21,238 nt of DNA from CAZVAO01 sp964625175 (GTDB taxonomy: Bacteria > Bacillota > UBA994 > PWPR01). The stretch spans positions 1 through 21,238 of the forward strand of contig CAZVAO010000028.1 in the NCBI GenBank assembly GCA_964625175.1, in the 5' to 3' direction. Both the position numbers and the translations under genes were made by a program. The notes under the pieces were generated by a model. It saw only the letters and a list, made by a program, of their open reading frames with translations. It had not been told where the DNA came from and searched no databases. Shown one piece after another: positions 1 to 5,719 of this stretch; the first letter of the stretch is position 1; every line of letters starts with the position of its first letter.

Positions 1-156
1 TAGACTTACTATGGCAATATGGTTTAAAAATGAGGATGAAGTTATTGCTGAAGCGCTACATGAATAAGTATCTCTAGGACCATTAAGCGATAACCCTTTA
101 AATTGCCCATCTCTTTGGTAATTTAAATGCTGAATCGATGTGACTTGTAAATTGAA
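1..156. other. Left-edge sequence without a supportable gene
   Basis: A reading frame open from the window edge ends at the TAA at 65-67 and could be the last ~21 residues of an upstream protein (ending ...EALHE). A second frame is also open to 82-84, so the coding frame cannot be decided. An AT-rich inverted repeat (arms 97-107 and 117-127, 11 bp with one G.U pair, 9-nt loop) follows. It could be a terminator for whatever lies to the left, but it has no T-run. Nothing else is recognisable before the insertion-sequence end at 157. Confidence 0.3.
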
Positions 157-545
157 GGGGCTGTCGCACTAAGAAATTAGTACGACAGTTTTTTTCTATA
201 AAACAAGCCCTAATCCGTGAAACGGAGAAGGACTTAAAGAGTTTATACGAGACGTATCAGAGAATCAACCGGAAAGGACCGACACCGACCCAGATGCTGA
301 AGCTTGTCATTTATGCCAGTATGAACCGACTGTATTCTTCACGGGATATAGAGGAGGTTTGCAAGTGGGATACACGTTTCATGTATCTCCTAGAAGGCTC
401 AATACCACCTGACCATTCCACAATCGCCCGGTTCAGAACCCTGCATTTGAACCCCTGCGCTAAAAAAATCATGAAGGAAATGACCCTTTTTCTAGCTAAG
501 TACGGAGAGATATCCCAAGAAATCATCTACATCGACGGAACCTTC
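157..545 (+). mobile_element. Left part of a decayed IS1182-family element
   Basis: The element starts with GGGGCTGTCGCAC at 157, the kind of G-rich terminal repeat found on IS1182-family elements. It continues into a transposase frame whose protein resembles the DUF772-type N-terminal domain. The right boundary is inferred. The protein keeps family-like sequence up to the IYIDGT motif (about 540) and then changes into residues unlike the family, so the element is probably cut near 540-545. No matching right terminal repeat is seen before nfo. The remnant is about 390 bp, against roughly 1.5-1.9 kb for an intact element. It is therefore immobile and probably old, or was left by a deletion at its right side. 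Confidence 0.7.
161..195 (+). terminator. Hairpin plus T-run at the IS left end
   Basis: Arms 161-172 and 177-188 form a 12-bp stem with one C.A mismatch and a GAAA tetraloop. Seven T residues (189-195) follow. The structure has the form of a rho-independent terminator. In insertion sequences such an end hairpin blocks read-in transcription from the flanking DNA into the transposase gene. It also forms part of the terminal repeat. Confidence 0.6.
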
Positions 546-575
546 TGGTTTAAAGAGATTGCTGCCACTATGTGA
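198..575 (+). pseudogene. Truncated IS1182-family transposase
   Basis: The first in-frame ATG is at 294 (93 codons to the stop at 573-575), but family-like sequence is already readable upstream in the same frame from about 201 (KQALIRETEKDLKSLYETY). The original start was therefore further upstream. The codon at 198 is ATA, possibly a mutated ATG (inference). The protein has the DUF772-type signature of IS1182 transposases: PTQMLKLVIYASMNRLYSSR, then PPDHSTIARFRTLHL, then the first catalytic-domain acidic segment IYIDGT. After IYIDGT the sequence turns unrelated and stops within 12 codons. The DDE catalytic domain is missing, so this cannot be a working transposase. Confidence 0.75.
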
Positions 576-1404
576 TTAGATCAAGAGCTGTTTTGATTTC
601 CATACGATAATTCTCTGGTTTCTCTACTGGTGTTTCGAGAATGAGTGGGAGCTTAGCTATTTGAGGATGGTTCAGATAATTAAGTAGGCCTTTTTGACCA
701 AGTTTTCCTTGTGTCAAGCGCGCATGACGATCTTTATGACTGCCACAATCTTCTAAAGAATCATTCAGATGGGATAATTTGACGTTGTCAAACCCGATAT
801 GGTGATGGATATCCGCAACAAGTCTCTGAACATGACTGGACTGCACAAAATCATAGCCCGCCGCAAAGAGATGACAGCTATCAAGACACACCCCAAGATG
901 TGGGACATTTAGAGTATTAATAATCATAGCAAGTTCTTGAATCGTTCGGCCAAGTTCTGTCCCCTTGCCAGACATCGTTTCTAAACAGAGGATGGTGTCT
1001 CCTTGATAGTGCTCAAAAACATAAGATAGCGTATTGATAATCATTTTGAGACCGCTCGCCCTTGTACCTGAGGTAAAATTGCCGGGGTGCATCACTAAAT
1101 AATCGACCTGTAATTCATTCATTCTATTTAAATCTGCGAGGATTATATGGCGTGCAAAGTCCCGCTTCTTTATTTCTGGACTGGCGGCATTAACCGTATA
1201 GGGGAGATGGGCAACGATTGGACGTAATGTGCCGCTTGCGAGCAATTCAAGCCATTCATTCTTTTCAGGCAATTCAATTTGACGTATTCTACTTCCTCTA
1301 GGGTTACGTGAGAAGAATTGAAATGTCGTAGCTTCAATGGCTTCTGCCATTTTGTAAGCGCTGGGAAAGCCTTTAGCAATGGAGAGGTGACAGCCAATTT
1401 TCAT
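568..1404 (-). CDS. nfo: Endonuclease IV (AP endonuclease)
   Basis: This enzyme cleaves DNA 5' to abasic sites in base-excision repair and also removes 3' blocking groups. The 278-residue TIM-barrel protein matches the usual family length of about 280. All nine expected trinuclear-zinc ligands can be placed by motif: the His of IVAHLPY, the His of VMHPGN, the Glu of CLETMSGKG, the Asp and His of CLDSCH, the His of KLSHLNDS, the Asp and His of DRHARL, and the Glu of LILETP. I chose the ATG at 1404 (MKIGCH...) because it has a good AGGAGTG ribosome binding site. A frame extension upstream to 1473 has no family similarity and no binding site. The stop codon lies beside the truncated insertion sequence, and the gene itself looks intact. 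It is divergent from the rubredoxin gene. Confidence 0.95.
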   Translation of the reverse strand: MKIGCHLSIAKGFPSAYKMAEAIEATTFQFFSRNPRGSRIRQIELPEKNEWLELLASGTLRPIVAHLPYTVNAASPEIKKRDFARHIILADLNRMNELQVDYLVMHPGNFTSGTRASGLKMIINTLSYVFEHYQGDTILCLETMSGKGTELGRTIQELAMIINTLNVPHLGVCLDSCHLFAAGYDFVQSSHVQRLVADIHHHIGFDNVKLSHLNDSLEDCGSHKDRHARLTQGKLGQKGLLNYLNHPQIAKLPLILETPVEKPENYRMEIKTALDLIT

Positions 1405-1419
1405 AAATACACTCCTAAA

Positions 1420-1449
1420 ATTATAGCATTGGGGCATCGTAAGTGTTAA
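1420..1449 (-). promoter_or_regulatory. Possible nfo promoter (extended -10)
   Basis: Reading on the minus strand, TTAACA (1449-1444) and TATAAT (1425-1420) are 18 nt apart, with TGC directly before the -10 (extended -10). The match is good. The expected transcription start near 1413 falls inside the nfo ribosome binding site, leaving a leader of about ten bases. The real start may therefore lie elsewhere. Confidence 0.35.
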
Positions 1450-1517
1450 TATTGTAACATAGATTATTTGCAATTATAGGTTGACCACGACATTTAGTCG
1501 GTTGTTTGCTAAACTGC

Positions 1518-1546
1518 ATGACAAAAAGCCAAAAAGAGGTTATAAT
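1518..1546 (+). promoter_or_regulatory. Promoter of the rubredoxin gene
   Basis: ATGACA (1518-1523) and a perfect TATAAT (1541-1546) are separated by 17 nt, which is close to the sigma-A consensus. Transcription would start near 1553, just before the AAGGAGGG ribosome binding site at about 1560-1567. Confidence 0.7.
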
Positions 1547-1573
1547 ATAGTTGCTTAAGAAGGAGGGTATTTC

Positions 1574-1711
1574 ATGGATAAGTATGTATGTTCAGTTTGT
1601 GGTTATGTTTACGACCCTGCTGAAGAAGGTGGCGTAGCTTTTAACGATTTGCCAGACGATTGGGTTTGCCCATTATGCGGTGTTGGCAAAGAACTATTTG
1701 AAAAAGAATAA
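1574..1711 (+). CDS. Rubredoxin, short-loop type
   Basis: This is a one-iron electron carrier of the cytoplasm, typical of anaerobes, often serving oxygen or peroxide detoxification or flavoprotein partners. The 45-residue product has both CxxC iron knuckles: C6-S-V-C9-G-Y and C32-P-L-C35-G-V. It also has the conserved LPDDWVCP core. It is shorter than the common 52-54 residue rubredoxins because the loop between the DPAE and F.DLPDDW motifs is reduced (DPAEEGGVAFNDLPDDW). The 45-residue Desulfovibrio desulfuricans type has a similar shortening. The start has an AGGAGGG binding site. A promoter and a terminator bracket the gene, so it is monocistronic. Being so short, it is easily missed by gene callers. 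Confidence 0.95.
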   Translation: MDKYVCSVCGYVYDPAEEGGVAFNDLPDDWVCPLCGVGKELFEKE

Positions 1712-1718
1712 AATTTAG

Positions 1719-1740
1719 AAAACCGGTTATTCCGGTTTTT
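1719..1740 (+). terminator. Rho-independent terminator after rubredoxin
   Basis: The 8-bp stem AAAACCGG / CCGGTTTT has a 5-nt loop and ends in a five-T run, starting 7 nt after the rubredoxin stop codon. Confidence 0.85.
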
Positions 1741-1806
1741 CTACTGAGTAATAGCGGATAAATAAACAGGTTTATGTAATATTTGTAATTTTGACGGAGG
1801 ATACTC

Positions 1807-3288
1807 ATGAGGGAACAGTTGTTGCGCATTAAACGAGGCGAATTACAGCTTTTTTTGCCTTTAATAGAAAGCTCAATAGGGCATGTTTATGCAGCCGCAA
1901 AGCGCGATCTAAACGAGGATAAAGTAGACGAAGCTGTACAGGATGTGTTTGTGCGATTATACAATGATATTATTAAAAGATATAGATGGCAAAATGCAGA
2001 GAGGTTTCTCCAGAAATCTCTTATTCGTGCATGTAGCAAAAAAAGAATAGACTTTAGTGTCAATGGCACAATCGTCCCTAACGTTCCTGCTAGTATTACT
2101 AGAGGGATCCTCCTGAGTTTGTCTAAATCAACAAAGCGCAAAGGAAAGATGGGGGTAGTGATTACCGCTGTAGTTGTGCTATTGAGTGTGTTTTTCTTGA
2201 GTCAACAGATGGATAGCTTTGTAGAGGAACATGCGAGCGGAACGCTATACACGGCATCCTCCGGAGCTAGTGTGATTAAGAGTCAATCAATGGGTGGCTC
2301 ATTTAATGTACTCCCCAAATCCCTTATTAACATCTATCCTTTAGTCGATGAGGGGGTCGCCTTGGTCTTTACCCAAATCGATAAATATGTGTGTGAAATA
2401 TGGATAGGCGGCAGCAAATACTATTCAATAGACCTTCCAATAGGTTCTAATTTTGTGGGTGGTTCTAGCGAAGAGGGGATTATTATCTTTACCGATGGCC
2501 AAAAATTTTATACCTATGATGTGAATGGTAAAGAAGTTTCAGTGGTTAATAATCCAGGATATATCATTAATTTATCGCCTAATCGGCGATATGTGGCATT
2601 AACGAATGATGCTGACCAAAGTCTAGTTTACGATATTCTGTCGGAGCAGACTATTTTACAGACCGATGGCGAAGTATTGGACATTGCAGATAATGGCAAG
2701 ATCCTCTTCGTTGATCGCGAAAATGGTAATATCTCTCCTGAATTTATCGAACAAACCGATTTATTGGATATATCAATAAATAAAGAAGGCTTTATTGTTG
2801 CGGTTGATACGAATAGCGTCGCTTATTGCTTTTCTGATAATAAATTATTGTGGCAACAACGACTGCCATTATTTGAGGATAAAGCGGATTATGCGAGTGT
2901 CTCCAGAGCTGTGATCTTGCTAGGCCCTGATATTGCCAGTTTTGTTGTTGTGTCTGAAAGAGGCATCATCATTCAAGCTTGTTCAATCAGTGACGGCACT
3001 GTGTTGTTGGATCCTGAGGAAACGGACCATACCGGTTATATGGCGCCTCATCCGCTACTTTCTGCAGATGGCGAGTACTTAATCGTCGCCTCTCAAATTT
3101 CAGAATATCGCTATTCGGTGCGCTATTTAGGGGCTATTAATTTGACACGATCCCCAATGAGACAGGTGAGGATTCCCAGCAGTAATCAAATCACGTTCTG
3201 GGCGATTGAAACGTCTGAAAAAGGCTACTATATTTATTCATATGACTCAAGGAGGTACCTGCAAGTCGTGTTTATTAGTCATAACTAA
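1807..3288 (+). CDS. Sigma-70 region 2-like, single-TM, propeller-like protein
   Basis: I do not recognise this 493-residue protein as a named family. Residues ~22-85 read like an ECF sigma region 2: an acidic helix ending in DEAVQDVFVRLYND (41-54), then RFLQKSLIRACSKKRID (66-82), which follows the usual pattern of F-x-x-x-L, a basic patch and a final I-D. No region 4 follows. A ~30-residue linker ends in a basic KRKGK stretch and then one transmembrane helix (116-132), implying a cytoplasmic N-terminus and an external C-terminus. Residues ~145-493 are beta-rich with recurring strand-turn units (for example GIIIFTDGQKFYTYDVNGKE, GKILFVDRENG, FIVAVDTNSVAYCF, GEYLIVASQ), suggesting a WD40/TolB-like propeller. 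The ATG at 1807 has a GGAGG binding site. Inference: a membrane-tethered sensor or regulator. The aminotransferase gene starts 37 nt downstream in the same direction with no clear terminator between. The sigma similarity was judged by eye. Confidence 0.6.
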   Translation: MREQLLRIKRGELQLFLPLIESSIGHVYAAAKRDLNEDKVDEAVQDVFVRLYNDIIKRYRWQNAERFLQKSLIRACSKKRIDFSVNGTIVPNVPASITRGILLSLSKSTKRKGKMGVVITAVVVLLSVFFLSQQMDSFVEEHASGTLYTASSGASVIKSQSMGGSFNVLPKSLINIYPLVDEGVALVFTQIDKYVCEIWIGGSKYYSIDLPIGSNFVGGSSEEGIIIFTDGQKFYTYDVNGKEVSVVNNPGYIINLSPNRRYVALTNDADQSLVYDILSEQTILQTDGEVLDIADNGKILFVDRENGNISPEFIEQTDLLDISINKEGFIVAVDTNSVAYCFSDNKLLWQQRLPLFEDKADYASVSRAVILLGPDIASFVVVSERGIIIQACSISDGTVLLDPEETDHTGYMAPHPLLSADGEYLIVASQISEYRYSVRYLGAINLTRSPMRQVRIPSSNQITFWAIETSEKGYYIYSYDSRRYLQVVFISHN

Positions 3289-3325
3289 TAGAACTTTGCA
3301 GAGAAAATATATAGGGGGAATTATT

Positions 3326-4510
3326 ATGGAAGAGCGCCGATTTGCTGATCGCATTCAAGGGATCAAAGGGAATGCGATTAGGGAATTATTAAAGGTCTCA
3401 CAGCAACCAGGGATGATTTCTTTTGCTGGTGGATTGCCATCACCTGACTCTTTTGACATCGAGACGATTAATAAGTTATTTATTAATGCTATGGAACGAG
3501 ATGGCAAGAGAATTCTGCAGTACGGTTCAACAGAAGGCTATCAGCCACTATTGGATGAGCTATTGAAGTGTTTAAGGCGTCAAGGTTTTGATATTGGACT
3601 TGAGAACTTGATTGTTCTGTCTGGATCGCAGCAGGGTATTAATTTAGTATCTAAGGCGCTATTAAACCCCGGTGACCAGGTCGCTGTCGAAAGCCCTTCA
3701 TACCTAGCCGCATTACAAATATTTCGCACCTACCAAGTAGAATATGTTGTGATTCCAGCGGATCAAGATGGTATGGATATTGATGTTTTAACCGAGAAAC
3801 TTGCGACTGAAAAGCCTAAAATTATCTATATTGTACCGACATTCCAAAACCCGAGCAGCGCTACTTTGTCAATGGAACGTCGTCAGCAAGTAGCAAAACT
3901 CCTTAGTCAGCATGAAGTTATTCTAGTAGAGGATAATCCTTATGGTGATTTGAGATATTCCGGCGACCATCTGCCTTCAATTTACAGTTTAGATCAATCA
4001 CAGCAAACCCTTTATTTGGGTAGTTTTTCGAAAACCATTGCGCCTGGTTTAAGAGTCGGCTATGCGATTGGATCACCAGATCTGATTAATAAGATTAAGA
4101 TTTGCAAACAGGGCACCGATGTGCACACTAGCATGGTCTCGCAGGCCATTGTCTCAGAATATCTAAATCAAGGACTATACGAACCCCATATTGAGGATGT
4201 AAAGACCTTGTATCGGGGCAAGCGGGATTTATTCCTAGCCGAGATGACCAAGAACTTTCCCGCTGAAGTAAAATGGAACTTCCCAGAAGGTGGCTTGTTT
4301 ATCTGGGCTGAACTACCTTCAGGCTATGATGCTCGCGACTTATTCAACATGGCAATCGCAGAGAAAGTAGCCTTTGTTCCTGGTGAAACCTTCTTTGTAG
4401 ACGGTCGAAAGAATTGTTTCCGCCTCAATTTCTCGAATGCATCAGAAGAGAATATTGTGATTGGCTTAAAACGATTAGGAGATGCTCTGAGATTGCTTTT
4501 AGCTAAATAA
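3326..4510 (+). CDS. PLP-dependent aminotransferase (class I fold, LysN-like)
   Basis: This 394-residue fold-type I aminotransferase belongs to the 2-aminoadipate/aromatic aminotransferase branch (MocR-like catalytic domain without the DNA-binding head). Visible PLP-site motifs are LQYGSTEGY (64-72), PTFQNPSS (171-178, Asn175), VEDNPYGDLRY (201-211, Asp203), the Schiff-base lysine K236 in SFSKTIAPGLRVGY, and the carboxylate-binding Arg366 in CFRLNFS. It should move amino groups between an amino acid and 2-oxoglutarate in the cytoplasm; the substrate cannot be set from sequence. I chose the ATG at 3326 (MEERRFADRI) because it follows an AGGGGG binding site and fits the family N-terminus. An upstream frame extension to 3206 overlaps the previous gene and has no family similarity. 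The gene ends at a strong terminator shared with lgt. Confidence 0.9.
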   Translation: MEERRFADRIQGIKGNAIRELLKVSQQPGMISFAGGLPSPDSFDIETINKLFINAMERDGKRILQYGSTEGYQPLLDELLKCLRRQGFDIGLENLIVLSGSQQGINLVSKALLNPGDQVAVESPSYLAALQIFRTYQVEYVVIPADQDGMDIDVLTEKLATEKPKIIYIVPTFQNPSSATLSMERRQQVAKLLSQHEVILVEDNPYGDLRYSGDHLPSIYSLDQSQQTLYLGSFSKTIAPGLRVGYAIGSPDLINKIKICKQGTDVHTSMVSQAIVSEYLNQGLYEPHIEDVKTLYRGKRDLFLAEMTKNFPAEVKWNFPEGGLFIWAELPSGYDARDLFNMAIAEKVAFVPGETFFVDGRKNCFRLNFSNASEENIVIGLKRLGDALRLLLAK

Positions 4511-4563
4511 CTGAACAAAAAATAAATTTGAACAAAATAGGTTGAATTACTTTATTATAATAA

Positions 4564-4593
4564 AAGGGACTCAGGAATTATCCTGAGTCCCTT
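4564..4593. terminator. Bidirectional terminator between aminotransferase and lgt
   Basis: A perfect 13-bp stem (arms 4564-4576 and 4581-4593) has an ATTA loop and sits between two converging genes. The flank toward the aminotransferase is T-rich when read on the minus strand, so it should serve lgt well. On the plus strand the T-tract is weak. Confidence 0.8.
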
Positions 4594-4616
4594 ATGATTT
4601 AATAAATCAGAGTGGA

Positions 4617-5375
4617 CTAGAGATTGTTTAGGGGAGGGGGGTTTTGAGACAGTGCCTTTCGACGATACCAGATATACGCTGTTCCACCGATAATCGTTAG
4701 TAGACTGACAACTTGAGCAATTCGCAAGGGTCCCAACATCAGGCTATCCGTTCGCAATCCTTCAATCCAGAATCGACCTAAAGAATAACCAATAAAGTAC
4801 ATGGCCATTACTTCACTGTCAAATTTTTTCTTATGGCGATGATACCAGATTAAGAAAAGTACTAGACCTAGGTTCCAAAAAGACTCATAGAGAAAGGTGG
4901 GATGACGATAAGCCCCATCAATATACATGGCCCAGGGAACATTCGTTACATAACCATAGGCTTCTTGATTAACAAAGTTTCCCCAGCGACCGATGGCCTG
5001 CGCCAGTGGAAGACAGGGTGCCGCAAGGTCAGCCCAGAGCGGGAAGTTGATGTCTTTTTTACGTGTGTAAAGGTAAGCCGCTAAGATGCCAAAGATTAAT
5101 GCGCCATGAATTGCCAAACCCCCATGCCAAATTTTATAAATTTCAGAGGGGTATTGAGAATAGTAGCTAACATTAAAAGCAACGTAATAGAGGCGTGCGC
5201 CAATGATACCAGCAGGTATCGCGTAAACTAAAATATCAAAGATATGATCGGGGTTCTCGTTAGCATGTTTTACTCGAAAATAGGCGAGTATTAATGCGCA
5301 GATGATTCCCAGATTAATGAGTAAGGCATACCAGCGGACCGCAAAAGGCCCAATTTCAAATGCAATAGGATCCAT
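4617..5375 (-). CDS. lgt: Prolipoprotein diacylglyceryl transferase
   Basis: Lgt is a multi-spanning membrane enzyme that attaches diacylglycerol to the lipobox cysteine of prelipoproteins. The protein has the family signature AQAIGRWGNFVNQEAYG (125-141, with essential Arg130), an upstream GGLAIHG (85-91, His90), RHPTFLYES (157-165) and the late RFWIEGLRTD (201-210). About seven hydrophobic segments are visible and the length (252) is normal. I prefer the ATG at 5375 (MDPIAFEIG) because a GGCGGTGAT binding site lies just upstream. The ATG at 5390 would add five residues but has no binding site. At least one likely substrate lies in this window: the FAD protein encoded at 14631-16403. Confidence 0.95.
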   Translation of the reverse strand: MDPIAFEIGPFAVRWYALLINLGIICALILAYFRVKHANENPDHIFDILVYAIPAGIIGARLYYVAFNVSYYSQYPSEIYKIWHGGLAIHGALIFGILAAYLYTRKKDINFPLWADLAAPCLPLAQAIGRWGNFVNQEAYGYVTNVPWAMYIDGAYRHPTFLYESFWNLGLVLFLIWYHRHKKKFDSEVMAMYFIGYSLGRFWIEGLRTDSLMLGPLRIAQVVSLLTIIGGTAYIWYRRKALSQNPPPLNNL

Positions 5376-5449
5376 ATTTATCACCGCCATTTATTATAGT
5401 ATGTAGGGCGTAATAACGCAACTACATTCTGGCAACTTGGCTTAGTTGG

Positions 5450-5474
5450 TAGTAGATAGTGGATAGTAGATAGT
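5450..5474 (+). repeat. Tandem 11-bp direct repeat in the lgt-pepF gap
   Basis: TAGTAGATAGT occurs at 5450-5460 and again at 5464-5474, a period of 14 nt. Related TAGT/CTATC-type words recur around 5531-5547 in the opposite sense. This suggests a small degenerate intergenic repeat element. Confidence 0.6.
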
Positions 5475-5558
5475 CGAAAGTTGAAAGGTGTATTCATCTA
5501 TTTTTGCAATAGAAGGGAATTTATCACCCTGACTACTGACAACTATCAAAACTTTATA

Positions 5559-5588
5559 AAAGCACTCCGTTGCAAGACGAAGTGCTTA
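5559..5588 (-). terminator. Probable pepF terminator
   Basis: On the minus strand a stem of about 10 bp (AAGCACT-CGT / ACG-AGTGCTT, one mismatch) is followed by a U-rich stretch TTATAAAGTTTT. It lies ~130 bp past the pepF stop codon and before lgt. Confidence 0.5.
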
Positions 5589-5719
5589 ATTTAGACTTTA
5601 GAATTTCAGAAATGTGGAGATGTCACGGCGCGAGCAAAAACACGAAGCGATGCTATACAATCTCGTATGCTGAGTAAGTGTTTTTTCGAGCAACAACGAG
5701 ATCACCCATTTATGGAGTT
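5589..5719. other. pepF 3' intergenic block with imperfect inverted repeat
   Basis: No open frame here looks coding. Arms 5636-5643 (AAAAACAC) and 5678-5685 (GTGTTTTT), with inner arms GCtATAC 5652-5658 and GTATGC 5665-5670, form an imperfect long hairpin. CGAGCAAAAACACGA (5631) and CGAGCAACAACGAG (5687) look like partial direct copies. The rest of the 5376-5719 gap holds the 11-bp direct repeats and the hairpin listed separately. Confidence 0.4.

Noticed and set aside
1641..1829. Minus-strand frame over the rubredoxin gene
   Set aside because: It overlaps the rubredoxin coding region, terminator and the next gene's start, and has no similarity; rubredoxin on the plus strand is unmistakable.
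3206..3325. N-terminal extension of the aminotransferase from an ATG at 3206
   Set aside because: It overlaps the end of the propeller gene in another frame, has no family similarity, and the ATG at 3326 has a good binding site.
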